A stretch of 60,148 bases of DNA from CAYXXZ01 sp964469165 (GCA_964469165.1 CAYXXZ010000007.1:1-60148), one strand, 5' to 3'. Numbered from the stretch's first letter, positions 1 through 13,100 are shown. Numbers and translations: made by a program. Notes: generated from the sequence alone by a model not told the origin.

Positions 1-30
1 AGCCGTGAGCAAATTTTTCCTTACAAACAT
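1..30 (-). CDS. 5' end of a leftward host gene (partial)
   Basis: Only the first ten codons are in the window (MFVRKNLLTA...). The start is chosen because an ATG at 28-30 (minus strand) is preceded by an AAGGGG ribosome-binding site 7 bases upstream and by a good sigma70 promoter at 87-114. A basic N-terminus running into hydrophobic residues suggests a signal peptide or membrane anchor. The product cannot be identified. It lies outside the prophage. Confidence 0.45.
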   Translation of the reverse strand, partial: MFVRKNLLTA

Positions 31-86
31 GACAATCCCCTTTCTTCTGTTGGGTGTGCCTCTTACGACACGTTAAAAGCAGCGAA

Positions 87-114
87 AGTATAGATTAAAA
101 AGTACGTAGTTCAA
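87..114 (-). promoter_or_regulatory. sigma70-type promoter of the leftward host gene
   Basis: On the minus strand, TTGAAC (-35, 109-114) and TATACT (-10, 87-92) are separated by 16 bp. This predicts a start near position 80 and a leader of about 50 bases before the ATG at 30. Confidence 0.5.
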
Positions 115-264
115 GCAGATAACAACTTTTGAGGTCAGGTAGTCCCTTGCTTGCATTGAGGGGAGGGGCCCTCGATGGTGAGTGAGCGGGGCGCTTCGTT
201 CGCGCTGGGGCGTTCCTGGTTAGAGGGTATCCAGAGCCGACTGACAAACACTTTATCCACCCCC

Positions 265-324
265 TGTAGGAGCTTGCCTGCAAGCGACAATTTCGGTGGT
301 GTCGCTTGCAGGCAAGCTCCTACA
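265..324. repeat. REP/REPIN-type inverted repeat of the host
   Basis: Two perfect 24-bp complementary arms (265-288 and 301-324) flank a 12-base loop. The arms begin TGTAGGAGC, the usual start of Pseudomonas REP sequences. It is intergenic host DNA outside the prophage and supports a Pseudomonas-like host. The rest of 115-429 shows no convincing gene. Confidence 0.8.
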
Positions 325-429
325 AGTAAATTTCCGGACCTCCAAAAGTGGAGTACGGTTATGGCGTCGAGAAGAGCCTGTAAATCCGTATCACAGGTAC
401 CGCAGTACAAGGGCGAACAGGCAGACAAT

Positions 430-457
430 AAAAAACCCGGTAAAAACCGGGTTTTTC
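430..457. terminator. bidirectional terminator downstream of the split host tRNA-Ser
   Basis: An ACCCGG/CCGGGT stem with a short A-rich loop is flanked by A5 on the left and T5 on the right, so it can terminate in both directions. It would end transcription of the tRNA-Ser gene, whose 3' half lies at 489-544. Confidence 0.8.
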
Positions 458-488
458 GTACTTTGCGGTATCGCGCCGTACTGTGTTT

Positions 489-544
489 TGGCGGAGGGGG
501 TGGGATTTGAACCCACGGATGCTCGCACATCGCCGGTTTTCAAG
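489..544 (-). pseudogene. 3' half of host tRNA-Ser(UGA), split by the prophage
   Basis: Reading leftward from the 13-bp core, this has the 3' side of the anticodon stem, a long serine-type variable arm, a T arm (GTGGG TTCAAAT CCCAC), the acceptor strand CCCCTCC, discriminator G and an encoded CCA (489-491). Joined across the core to 57109-57153 it makes a normal 88-base tRNA-Ser with anticodon TGA. Beyond the core (545 onward) the phage DNA is not tRNA-like, so the gene is broken in this lysogen. Confidence 0.9.
532..544. other. attL core (13 bp)
   Basis: GCCGGTTTTCAAG here is identical to 57109-57121, and identity stops on both sides (C/T before, T/A after). The core covers the anticodon loop and the 3' side of the anticodon stem of tRNA-Ser(UGA), a usual crossover place for tyrosine integrases. 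Confidence 0.9.
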
Positions 545-584
545 TCTAGGGCTAAATGCAATAAAATCAACTACTTATATAGAT

Positions 585-666
585 ATCATTTCCGCAGCAT
601 CCCCATTTTTGCCGGCTTTCAGGCCAGTAAATACGCGGCATCCTTGCCTGGTTGCGGAAACGATTT
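585..666. other. left integrase arm-type sites
   Basis: Two copies of a TTGCGGAAAYGAT element lie here: 585-597 on the minus strand (one base changed, CTGCGGAAATGAT) and 651-666 on the plus strand (GTTGCGGAAACGATTT). Three related copies lie next to attR at 57032-57067. Such repeats flanking an att core are expected of arm-type binding sites for a tyrosine integrase. The role is inferred from position and repetition. Confidence 0.6.
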
Positions 667-1081
667 ACTCCCCTTTGACGAAGACCGCCTCAGCCTGCAT
701 TTCCACTGTGATGTTGTTGCCACCCCCAACCACAAAGCCTGGCGCCCCTGGCGTCGAGCCTGGGATATAGGTGGCACTCTTGGGGCCGGGGTTGCTTTCG
801 TTGGTATTGAGGATGATTCCATTTGCCCCAAGCGCCCCGGCTTTTTCCTTCAACTCTTCAACAACCTTCTCCCGGCTCCCGCCGCGGGAAAGGGCCGCGT
901 TGGAGCTGGCCGTGACAAAAGCGATGGAATCAAACTCAGCCGGCGGCCTCAGATAAACCTTCACCTCACTGGCTGCAACGGGTTCTCTTGCGTCACCGGT
1001 CATGACGGCACTGCTGTTGGTGCAACCGGCAAGAGTGAAGGCGATGATGGCTACGGTTGTGAGAAGCAATCCCTTGTTCAT
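665..1081 (-). CDS. small outer-surface lipoprotein, candidate lysogeny or late moron
   Basis: A 138-residue protein begins with a lipoprotein signal peptide whose lipobox is LAGC (Cys20). The start at 1081 is chosen over upstream in-frame starts because it has an AGGA site 6 bases upstream and begins the signal peptide directly. The mature part has a KEKAGALGANGIIL stretch that recalls RcsF/DUF4156-like small lipoproteins, which is only a loose resemblance. It is the last gene before attL, 67 bp beyond the giant virion gene, where phages often carry cargo genes. It could be expressed with the late genes or alone. A role in surface change or exclusion is speculative. Confidence 0.7.
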   Translation of the reverse strand: MNKGLLLTTVAIIAFTLAGCTNSSAVMTGDAREPVAASEVKVYLRPPAEFDSIAFVTASSNAALSRGGSREKVVEELKEKAGALGANGIILNTNESNPGPKSATYIPGSTPGAPGFVVGGGNNITVEMQAEAVFVKGE

Positions 1082-1148
1082 GTTATTCCTGCTTATTGGT
1101 GAGTGGCGGATGACCTGGAACTTTATCATCCGCCATACCTCTCGCCAA

Positions 1149-4100
1149 TCAATCAACGTCGCTCAAGCCAAGGTTGCCGCGCATCTCCCGTGGCGCCGCT
1201 TTCAGAAGGCGGGTTCCACTGTCGGAATTCATGGCCCGTATCCGGCTGCGCAGTTGCGATGCATTGATGGCGATAGGCGTTTTGGGGTTCCGCTCGTTCC
1301 ACCGGTCACGCTTGGCTACCGCCTCATCAATCATGCTCTGGTCGTTGGCCGCGATACCGCGCGCCCACAGCCCGGCAATGCTGGCCTCTGTCTTCCTCTG
1401 AAGCATGATGTCCTGGTACACAACGCTTCGATCTCTGCCGGACTGTGCCACTGCCGTTGGGTTGAAGCCTATACCTTTCATCATTGCGTCAACAATGTCG
1501 GTATCCACCGTCTTGCGACCACGAGCATCTGAACCGTGTCCTTTTTGGAGCATATCCCATGCGGCCCATGCGTCCCTGACTGCCTTTGGTGAGATATTTT
1601 GAATGGCCTTGGCGGTGTTGCCGTCAAGCTGCGCCTCGATGCCGTCATCAACCTGCTGTGCCATGCCGGCAGACGGCCCGATGATCTCGGCGATTGCGCG
1701 CATGCGGCTGGCGTCGGAAGAGGGCTTCAAGATCTCCGTACCCGGGATGACATTGCCCAGACCAAGCCTGCCCGCAAAGTCCAACGGCAGGGCCGAAGAG
1801 ACGCCAGACAGCACACCATCACCCCAAGCCTTGCCCAGGAAACTGTAAAGCTGCTCTCGCTTCCAGCGGCGCATGTTGGTGTCCAGCCCGGCAATCTGGC
1901 CGATGGTGTCGATCAGGTCATCCAGCGCCTTGGCAAACGGTAGTCCTTCCTCCCCCGCGGCCAGCATGATCATTGCCAGCATCATCATCACGGCCTTCCT
2001 GCCTTCTGGTCCTCTCTTGGCGGTGCGCGCCATCAGCTCAACCATCATGATGGAGAAGCCTTTGTAGGTGAACACCAGACGGCCCAGGGTTGAACGTGCA
2101 AGGTTCGGCCTGTTGACCTTGTTGAAGATGCCTTGCGTTTGGTTCACTGCGCTGACGGCAAACCTGTAGGGGTCGGGATCATTGTTTTGGGTGGCGATGT
2201 CCCAGGCGGTGATGAAAGTTACACGCCGGTTGAGGCTTTCTACCGCGGAAAACATGGATGCCCACAATGCCAACGCCGATTGCGCGCGGTGGCTTGCAGT
2301 CAGTTGCGCCCCGCCCACGGCGTACAGGTGGAATATCTCCTGCGCATCAACGACACCTTCCAGCCTTGCCTTCTCCAAGGCATCGCGCAGTGTATTATCT
2401 GAAATTTGCGATCTTCCGGCTGCCTGCTTGATCGCCTTACCCATCGCCTTGGCTACAGTTTTTGAATCCGCAAACTGTGTCAGGAACGGAGCGGTCACCA
2501 TATAGGGCTGGGTTGCGTTTACCGCTGCTGACGCCACGGAACCGCCCAAGAACCAGGCAAACATGATGGTCGATGCCGCCGCGCCCCTGTCGTCGGGGTC
2601 AAGTACAAAATCCCGTAGCTTCAAGGCCTCCTTCTGCACGTCGCCTTTATCGGTTGGGATGTACTTGATGGCGCTGCCGATATCGCCCATGTACAGCTGC
2701 TGCGCAGCATGGCGGGCATTGCTGGTGATAAAGCTGGCCAGGGTGCGCTGCATGTCTTCGCTGTAGCCCTCTGTGCCTTTGCGCTCCAGCCGGCGCTTGA
2801 GGGCTGACCGCTCGGATCTGGCAAGCCTGATCTGTTCGTCGGCGATTTTCTTCTCGCCAATAGCTTCAGCAAAAAGTGCCAGGCTTTCTGGATCGACTCC
2901 GCGGTACAGCTTGTGCCTATCGCTGTTGACCGTGCCAATGCTTACGCGGACAAGTGGATTGCCCTCATATAGTTCACGCTGCTCGCGCTCGGCCTTGTTG
3001 GCTTTTCTCTCGCTGTCATACCTGCCGTGGAACAGAATAATTGGATTGCCGTCCTCATCCAGAGCCGGGCCTCCCGCGGGGTCAAGCGCGCGAACAGTCA
3101 CGGCATAGTTGCCGTAGCGCATCAGGGGAGCGTACCCGGCCTCTTTGAGGTTGCGTACAGTCTCGAAGATATCGTTCACCCGGTTGTACGTGTCCTTGTA
3201 GCCTTCCAGTGCGGATTTCAACTCGTCCGCATAGGCCGCATTGCCGGCTCTCTCTGCAGACGCAATGGCCGTCTGGATCACCCTGATCATGGCGCCGATC
3301 TCGCCCTTGATGCGTGCCTCGGCGGTATCGGGTGCCGCAATGATGTCAGCCCGCACCTCTCTAGGCACAATGTCGCGAGCCATGGCATACGCCTCGGCGG
3401 ACGCCACTTCATCCAGGCTTGCATCGATAGCCATCCTGGCCTGCCGGTACAGCGTGATAGCAGCCTCATCCAAGCCCTTGTCGCGCAACTCCGCATCAGT
3501 CCAGACGCGCCCAGTCATCACGTTGTGTCCGGCAACAGTGCCCTCGAAGAGTGCCTTGGCGGCTTTCTGGTGCGAGGCATTGTCCTTTTTGCTGAACAAG
3601 CCCTTGGCAGCGGCTTTGACATCATCAACCTTCGGCAGTACGCCAGGGGCCAGTGACGAGGCGCGGGTAGCGGACAGAGCGACATGGCTCTGCATGGCCA
3701 GCAGCAGATTGAACACCTTGCCGTAGTGCCTGTCGTTGAGCGCCTTGTGTTGCTGTGTGGCAATGCTCTTGTCGTACCAGCTGAAGTTCTTGATGCGCTT
3801 TCGATCCTTCATGAAATCAACAAAGCTGTCCTGCACCCTGCGCATCATGAAAGCGGGGTCGGCGGTGAAGTCTTCGTCGGCGCGGACCGGGGGGGCATCT
3901 TCGCGGAGCCTTTGAAACAGATTCTTGATCAGGGCGCGGGCTTCGTCGTTGGTTGCACCACGGTACTTGGCCGCAAATTCCTTGAATCCAAAGCGTTCGG
4001 CCACCTCTGCGATCCAGCGCGCGACCGTGCGAATGGCCTTGGCCTTCAGTGTGTTGTTCTTGAACTCGCCCTGATTGATTTCGGCAAGCTCTGCCAGCGC

Positions 4101-7100
4101 CTCATCAACACCCCTGGCCCTGGTGTAGGCGCGTCCGCTTTGCTTGGCATGCTGAACGTCAGCGCCGTTGGTGGCTATCCACTCGTCTGCTTTTTGCCTG
4201 ATCCAGGGGTCGCGGTTATACAGCCTGTTCAGGGTGGCGGTATACTGCTCCTTCGTCAGGAACCTACGGAGTCCATAATGGACAAGCTCGTGCCAGAGAG
4301 TAGCGTCCGCATCTTGAGCGCCGCTGATGCCATCCAGAAAAAGAAAGATCTCGCCGCCGTAGACCATCCCAGCCGCGACTGGCCCGTCATCGGCCCCTGC
4401 ACCTGCTCCAGGAATGATGTCAGTCAGGGAATCAGCGACGGTGATGGGGGGCTTATGACGAAACTGCACAATAAGTTTCTCCGCTATCTGCGCAAGATCG
4501 TCCAGTGACAGCCGGTCTTTTTCTGGCACTCTGCCGGTGCCCGCAGTAGAGAGCACGGCAGGGCCGGGGGCAGGTGCCGGCTCGCTGCCAAACACCTCGT
4601 CAACCGCTTCGGCAAAGCCCAGGGCGCGAAGCGCCTCCTTGCGCTCTTCAATGGCTTGAGCAACAGCTTCCTTCTGGTGTGGCGGCACTTCCGGCCCTTG
4701 TGCCATGAGCCTGCGCTGTACATCCGCGTGATCGGCCCTGGCCGTTGCCAGTTCTTCTGCTTGAGCGAACGGCTTGGCAGCCTGCTCGCGCAAATCAATC
4801 GCCGACTGCCGTGACTTCTCGATCTCAGCCTGCGTGTGCGCCAGTGAGCCGGGCAGGGCATCGATGTAGTTCTTCAGGCGCTGGACAAACCCGGATGCAG
4901 AGAACACGTCACCTTGCCCCCAAAAACCGTGCGTTCCGGTTGGTGTTTTCAGAGCAACCGTGTTGCCTGCCATGTGCTCCAGCGTGAAATCAATGCCGCG
5001 GTACTGAATGGCCGCAGTGCTCAGGCTGTTGCTGTGCACGGCATTGAAGGCGGCTGTTGCGGCCTTGTGAGCCTCTTCCTTGGTATTCAGTGCTGCGCCC
5101 CCGCGGACGCGAAGCGGTGCGAATCCTTCCTTGTCGAGCGGGTTGGCTGCGGCGGCGGCAATCAGGCCCTCCAGCGCAGACACTCTGCCGGGGCCGGCCT
5201 CCTGCGCATAGTTATCAGCGGACCGGGCCTTGCGCGTCATGCTCAATACTTCATCCGCATGAGCGTCTTGCAGTTGCGCCAGGCGCTTAACATCGTTCCT
5301 GAGCTTGGTTTCTTCCAGGATCAAAGGATTGCCGGAGGCGGCCGCTTTCATGTCTGCGGAGTTGGCGGCCTCGCCATCGATATCCTCAATCTCATTGGCG
5401 GTGCCGTCGTAGTTGCGCAGCTGCTCGATGCCACGGGCCTTGTGCTCCAGAATCTGCCAGCGCCGCGTGTCATAGGTTTGCGATGTGGCGTAACGACCCA
5501 CGAATACCTCAAACCCTTCGGGGTCACGCGCGTACAGCTGGTTGCCGCGGCGAATGATCCGGCCCTCACGCTGTTCAAGGTCAGACGGGCGCCACGGCGC
5601 GTCGATGTGGTGAAGGCCGACAAGGCGCTCCTGGACGTTCGTGCCTGCACCCATCTTGGGGGTGGAACCCAGCAGAAAGCGGATATTGCCATCGTTCACC
5701 GCGCGGAACAGCTTGGACTTGGCAGCGGGGGTGTTGTAGTCATGAATGAAGGCGATTTCATTCTCAGGCACACCCCTGGCCACCAACTTGGCTTTGATGT
5801 CGTCATAGACCGAGAAGCTGGCCGAGCCCGACATGCCCGCAATATCTTGCAGCGTGAAGAATTCCTCGGCGTTTTGAACCTCTACCTCATGCTCGTTGTT
5901 GTACTCATCAATCTCGCCTTGGGTGATCTCGCCATCGCGCTCGCGGGCTTCGGCCAGTTTCTGCCGGTTGGCGGTGTTCTCAAGCAGGGTTGCCGTTTCG
6001 CGCACGGCCTCGGCCCTGGACTTGAAGCCGCTCTTCAGCCGGCGCCCGGTGACCGCATCATAGGCATCGAACACCTTGCCGTCTTTTTCGGTGCGCTGGA
6101 CGATATGGTGCGGGAACTCTTCCAGCCCCTCTACCGTGTGCATGGTGCCACGCTTGAGCACCAGCTCTCCCGCATCGTCACGGATATAGAGCTTGCGCTC
6201 CTTGGTGGAATAGCCCGACCTGGCGGACAGCGGAATAGACATATCACTGAAAATCAGCTGTGTGCCTTTGTCAGCCGCCCACTGCTCGTAGATCCGCATC
6301 ATGTTGGCCACGGCCATGTTGATCTTGGAGCCGGGGAAGTCGGAGGCGGTGGGGTCAATCAGGCGGTAATCCAGTGCGGCCTTGTTGGCTTCGCCGGTGA
6401 GCGACAAAGCATTCACCTTGCCATCGGTGGCCTTGGTCAGTTCTTTGAGCCTACCGAAACGCCCCAGGATGGAGTCGGGGTCAACCGACACCGTGGGCGT
6501 GAGGGCTTTCTCCACCAGCTTCGCCTTCGCATCTTGCTCCGTGTCGAATTGCCCCAGGGAAAAGTCACCCACCTGCGCCTGCCATTTGCCGGTTTCTTCG
6601 TTCTTGGCAATGACAATGTTCTGTGTGATATCCGCATCAAACAGGATATTGCCGGAATCGTCCGTCTTGGCTTCGGGAACCCCCATAAAGCTGGTGACAG
6701 CGGGTGAACGCTCTGCAACCACCAATACCGGCTTGCCGCCGACCATGCGTGGCACCGGGAATACTTTGCCCTGGCTGATTTCCTGCGCTTTCAGGTCATC
6801 CAGAGTAACGGTGTCGGCAAAGCTGTTGTAAAGCCCCATCAGCGCGGGCAGGTTGGTGAACTTTGCAAACCGGGTGGATTGGCGATAGCCCGATCCTGAT
6901 GGCGCCACCTCGTAAACATTCTCCACGTTCCCGAACATGCGCGCCCAGGCATCGAACACATGCAGGCCGTGCTGCTTGAGCGTTGGGTATTGCATGTACC
7001 GTTGCATGTTGAACATTTCCACCAGCGAGTTGGAGACAGGTGTTCCGGTCGCGGTGATGAACGGTGTTTTTTCACCAAAGGTATCGAATAGCCAGCGCAC

Positions 7101-10100
7101 CTTGACGAACATATCGAACGCTTTTGCCGAGCCTGCAGGGTTGCCCATCCCGGGGTTGCGATCCATGGTGGTGTTGTAAGTCAGGTTTTTGAACTCGTGC
7201 ATCTCATCGACAAACATGGCGTCAATGCCCAGCTCATCAAACGTCACCATACGGCTACGCTTGCCAACGGCTTCCAGTTTGTCCTTGAGCTTGGAATCCA
7301 GGTTCTTGCGGATTTTCTCCATATCCGCGGTGATTCTCTTGTCGCCACGGGCGCGTTTGTTTTCCTCGATGGCTTCCGAGATTTCGTCGAGCTGCTCGCG
7401 CAACACGGATAGCTCTGTTTCCCTCGGCAAGCCGATGCGCTTCAGAGAAGAATGGCCAATCACCACCGCATCCCAATCGCCGGTGATGATTTTGGCGAAA
7501 AGGCGCTCCCGGTTGTTCTTGCTGAAATCCTCCGGCGTTGCAGCCAGCACGTTCGATCCAGGGTAGAGGCGGGTAAATTCATCCCGCCACTGGCCGGTCA
7601 GGTGGTTCGGCACGACAAACAGCGGTTTTCGGGAAATACCCAAGCGGCGCATCTCCATGGCAAGGGTCGCCATTTCAAATGTCTTGCCGGCTCCGACAAC
7701 ATGGTCATACAGCACCTGGAAAGACTGCAGACCGCGCCACACACCATTCTTCTGGTGTTCAAGCAGGGTGATGGCGGGCGACATGCCAGGGAAGGTCATG
7801 TGGCTGCCGTCGAATGTCCGCACCACAATCCGGTTCATCTTGTCGTTGTATATACCGGCCAGGTTGTCGGCGCGATCAGGATCTTGCCATATCCACTTTT
7901 GCCACTCGGCCTTGATGGCATCCTGCTTGGCGCGCGCGGCTTCTGTTTCTTTTTCCAGAAGCACTGTCGTCGTCGATCCGTCAGCGTGGCGCACAGTTTG
8001 TCTCACCACGGCGCCGCGGCCCTGCATCGTGAGCGTGAACAAATCCTGCGCTGAAAGATGCTCGGTGCCATAGGTGCCGGTGTTCAACGCCGAGTCAGTA
8101 CCTGCGCCATACTCCACAACCCACTGGCCGGTGGCGCGGACGTATGCGGCTTTCGCTGTCGCGCCAGAGATATGCTTGACGAACTGCTCGTACAGGCTTG
8201 CAGGCACAAACTCCGCACCAATGGAGACGGATATTTCACTCGGTGTTTTGTCCTTGGGAATGACCTTCTCAAGTGCCGCGACGTTACGGCGGTAGGCATT
8301 GTCAGCCTTGGCAGCGGCCTGTGCTTCCGCCAACTTGGTCTTCACGTCACCCGACAGATATTCGTCAGCCATCACAAACCCGGCCAGCGGATCGTCAAAG
8401 ATCACATCGCCCAACTCTTCGACGATCTTGTCCGCGGGCTTGGCATAGACCTCCTGCATGTAGTCCAAGTCCAGCCGGCCACGGAAGTTCAGGGATGCCA
8501 GCAGCGCATCGTTGGCTGTCGTAACAGTCAGATATTCCTGCGGAGGGAACGCCACCCGACGGTTAAAAATGTCCGCCTTGGTGGCGCTCGGCGGGCGTGA
8601 CTCAACACCTTCTTTCTCGGCGGCAGCCTTGCCTATTCCTCTGTCAAAATTGAATTCCAGCCCTTGGATCAGGTTGGACTCAGGATCGTCCAGAAAAATA
8701 CCGCGGTTGGTGCTGTTGTTCAGGTGGCCGTACTTTTTCAGGAAGGCGTCATACAGGTCGCTGAGTTTTTTGCGGTTGGCCTCGATGTCCTCTGCCGTCG
8801 CGTCATGTGATCTTTCCAGGCGCATCTGGGCGCGCAAGGCATCACGAATACCGATCATGCCGCGCATGCGGTGCCCGGCAGCTTCATTTTTGGGTTCCCA
8901 GGCATTGGCGGTCTTGTTCCCCATGACATCATCACCGCGCTGCATGACCTTTCCGGTGCTGTCCAGGTAGAACGATCCCACCTTGATACCATCGGGAATG
9001 GCCATATCGACAATGGCGCTGTCGCTCTTGCGGTCGATGTTGTCGAACAGGTCTGCAGGCAATCTCTTGACCCATCCATCAAGCTTTTCCTTGATGTCGC
9101 CGCTGGCCTCCACGGTGTACTCATCGGCGCGGTACATGGTGCCGCCGGCGCTGGGAGTGCCGAGTACAAGGTTGGGAAGGTCAACGAAAATCTGGTTCAC
9201 AGAATGCCTCACCACCTCGCCCGTCTTCGGGTTGGTGTTGGACTGCACGGCCAGAGATTGCCAGTCGCCAATGTTCTCCCCGGTTTCTGCGCCATGCTTT
9301 TGGAAAAGCAGAATATCCGTCACCACCTCTGTGCCAGCATTTTCCTTGAAGGCATTGTTCGGCAAGCGAACGGCACCGATCAGATTGGCGCGCTCCCCAA
9401 TCCAGCGCCGGGTGCGATTATTTTGCGCATCCAGGAAGTTATGCGACACCACCACGGCCATAACGCCACCGGGGCGCAGCTTGTCGATGGACTTGGCCAG
9501 GAAGTAGTTGTGAATGCTGTAGCCGGAGTAGGGGCTGCGGTCTTTGTCAGTCAGGATGTGCGAGCCAAACGGCGGGTTGCCAATCACAACATCAAAGAAT
9601 TCACCGGGAATATCGAAGTCTTGGAAGCCAGTTGATTTCGCAATCTTGGCATTGGGGTAAAGCGCGGCAGCCAGGCGGCTTGTCAGGGAATCCAGCTCAA
9701 CACCGTACAGCTGTGACGCGGTGCGCACGGTGCGCGGCATCATGCCGAAGAAGTTACCAACTCCTACGGAGGGTTCAAGAATGCGCCCGCGTCTGAATCC
9801 CAGCCGTTCCAGCGCTGCATACATGGCATTGACCACCACCGGGCTGGTGTAGTGGGCGTCCAGCGTGGAGGCGCGCGCGGCCTTGTATTCGTCGTCGGTC
9901 AGCAGCTCCTTGAGTTCGGCGTGTTGCTTTGACCATTGCTTGTTGTCGGGGTCAAACGGCCCCTTCATTGCGCCCCAGCCCACATAGCGGGCCAGAGTTT
10001 TGCGCTCTTCGGGGGTGGCGGCGCGGCCTTCTGACTCCAGCGTCTTGAGGATCTTGATGGCGGCGATGTTGTCCTTGTACTTTTTGGTGAGGCTGCCTTT

Positions 10101-13100
10101 GCCGATCTCGCCTTCGTCGATTACATGATCTGAATTCCTGGCGGTGCTTGGCTCAGGCCGTACACTTCCGCTTTCTCCCAGCTCGACAGGTGATTCAGGC
10201 CTGGTTCCAGCTTCACTTTCACTTCCAGTCGTTCCTGCTCTTCCAATGCTGCCAGGTACTCGCCCTGGTCGATCAGCGCCTTGACCGTCTCCGGCCAGCC
10301 CAGCATCCAGCGGTTGGCTATCTCCATCATTGTTGCTGATCCGCTGATTATCTTGCTCCTGATCTCTTGCGGGTACGCTTTCGGCTTGTAGAGTGTCTGC
10401 ACTGTCAGATTCCTGTTCGATATCCTGTATGAAGCGCACAACGTAGGGCTTCATGTTCTGCGCGGCCTGTTGCCCGAATTTGTCGAGCACCATACGAACC
10501 ACTGCGCGCATCGTGTCTTTCAGGTCACCCCCGGCCTGTGACAGATTGGCAATGGCCTGCTGAAAAAGCGGCTTGGCCTTGGCGTAGGTTTCCTCATCAA
10601 ATGATAGCCCAGTTCTCATTCTGTTGGGGCCACCAAACAGCTCGCCCAGGCCATCAATGGCAGCGGTCAGACCGGCGGCAGTGTTCTTTGCGGCACTCGC
10701 CGCGGATTCCCTCGCGGTACGTTGCGCTTTGGCCTCGCGCTCGGTCTTCGGTTTCGTTGCTTCGTCCTTGGCAATTTCCTCTGCAAGCACATCGTCGAAC
10801 ATTGCGTTGAGGTCGCTGGATTCCTGCGTGGGCTGACTGCTGGCTGTTTGTGCTACAATTCTCTCGCTGTTGCTCCGAGCGGTTGAGTCGCCAGTCTTGG
10901 CATGTTCACTGGCTTCTGCAAAGGGGGACTGGCTACCAAGGTCGGTTGACTGGGGTTCGCTCCCAGCCCAAAGCAACTGCCTTGCCGCCTCTGCGACTGA
11001 GCTGGACAGGTCTTTGTGGTTCTTGCTCAGGCGCCGCGCGGCAGTCTCAAGCAACGCCTCTACACCAACGGCTGTCCGTGGCTTGCGCAGTTCCTCAATC
11101 ACGACACGGATGGCATCGCGCGCGCCACCTTCCGGAGTTCCGCGCCTACCTTGTATCTCGCCCAGTAAAGGCTCCAAATGATCCGCCACGTCTCGGTCGG
11201 CCTGCGTATTGAAGCGGGTGCCGGGGGGTGCCGCCCGAGTCTCCTGTATGGCTTCCGTTACTTCTGTTGGGGCTTCCGGTGCTTGTTGCCGTTCTTTTCC
11301 TTGCGCTTTTGCTTGCTGGGTTTCAGGGGCTTGCGGGCCATCGATTTGCTCCTTGGGTTGAATCAGGAATCTCTTGCCATCCTGCACGGCGGCATGGGTG
11401 TCGGTGATGCGTTTGTCCGCGATGAACTTCTCGGCTTTCTCGCGTGAGCCAAACCACTTGGCGCTGTAATCCGCGCGCTGGTTGCGCTCTTTCTCGGTCT
11501 TTGGCTTGGCCGGGGCCGGGGCGGCGTCTTCGGGAAAACCCAGGAACTCGGCCAGACTCGCCAGGCTCTCGTACTCGCCATCCTCCAGGCGCTCGTCCAT
11601 GCGGGCGAGTTCAAGCATTTCCTTGCTGCCCTGGCCGGCCTCAATGGCTTCTTGATATGCGGTGAATTGCGATGACGGCCTTTTCTGCGCTGGTGTGACA
11701 TCAACAACTTCGGGTTCTGGCGCCAAGGCTGTACTGGTGTCGCCGTTGGTTGCCCACTCCTTGAATTCAGACACCGGCATAGCCGTGACGCCCTTGCGGC
11801 GCTGTGGGCCTTTCCTATCGCTGAAATGCGCGTCGTACAAGGCTTCGGCATCTGCCTGGCTGTTCACGCCAATGACCGCCTTGTGCTCGTCGAAGGTGCC
11901 ATCATCGTTGTACTGGTCGAACACATACACCGGCGCGTTATGGTCGGGTTCCTCAGCAACGTAAACATCCACCTGATCCCCGTCGGCGCCCATGGATCTT
12001 TTCAAGTAGCCATAATGCGCCGTCATTTGCACCGACCATGGGTTGCCGTTGGGGTCTGTGCCTGATCGCTCGGAGCCAACCGGGTTTTCAATGGTCAGAT
12101 CCAGCCCGTCGTACTGGATGTGTCCTTTCTTGTAATTGCCCGCTTCTTTCTGGGCGTCGGTCGGTTCCGGCAGATCATTCAACGGCGAGGTTGCGGATTC
12201 GTTTGCCGCTGCGCTGATGGTCTCGGCTTCGGATGCACCTTCCTGGCTTACATCGGATTCCTCTTGTGTAAGGTTCGACGGCTCATCTTGAGATACAGGC
12301 TCCCCAATGCCATACCAGGCGCGCAGTCCATCAGGGTTGAGGCGATTTTGCTCCAACGCCTCAAGCTCGCGCGTTTCGTTTTCTGTCAGTCCTGTGCTGG
12401 GAGTGTCGCCGTCATCGTCCCTGTCGCGCTTGGCGCGCAGTTGCATGAACCTGGCGCGGGCAAAGTTCAGGATGTCCTTGTCGGCATCTGCGATGGGCTT
12501 GCCATCGGCACCGGGAGACGCCGGTGGTGTCTCGGTGGGGCTGGCGGGCTCCTGCGCCGGTGCTGCCTCTGGGCTGGCCGGGGAAGTCTTGCCAGGGGTA
12601 GGGGGCATGCTGGGGGGCGGCATACCCCTGCCAGGTTCGGCTGCGTCGCCACGCAAAACAAGGTTGGTGCCGCCGCCCATGACAGCACCGATGGTGCCGG
12701 CAAAGGCAACCTGCTTGGCCGCGTTGCTGGCGCCAGGCGCTTCAAGACTGCCAACGGCCTGGCCCGCAATGTTGCCAGCTTCTTCGCCAGCCTCCTGTAT
12801 GGCCTCACGACCTACGGCTTTTAGGAAATCCTTGACCTTATCCAGGGTCACTTTTCCAGCCTTGAGGTCGCCAGCCATCTTGCGGGCAATCTCACCTTCA
12901 GCACCGCCGCGGGTGGCAATACCCATCAACAGGGATACGCCAGCCGATACGGTGGCTCCCTTGTAGCGGGACTCCATGCTTTCGCCTTCCAGCTCGGCGA
13001 AGGTATCTGCCGCGTTCTGTGCGGCAATGGTGCCAAGCGTCGCAACCGTTGCGGCTTTTGCTGCCGCCTCTTTACTGAATTTCAGGCCGCGTGTTGCCGC

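Noticed and set aside
266..323. The large perfect inverted repeat as a phage end or transposon end
   Set aside because: It lies in host DNA 200 bp outside attL, has REP-type sequence and has no transposase or target duplication near it.
4484..4861. Many long open frames on both strands inside the giant gene and the late genes
   Set aside because: They are Arg/Pro/Ala/Ser-rich shadows caused by the GC-rich codon pattern of the real minus-strand genes, without start signals. Only the 10121-10441 frame has a protein-like composition.
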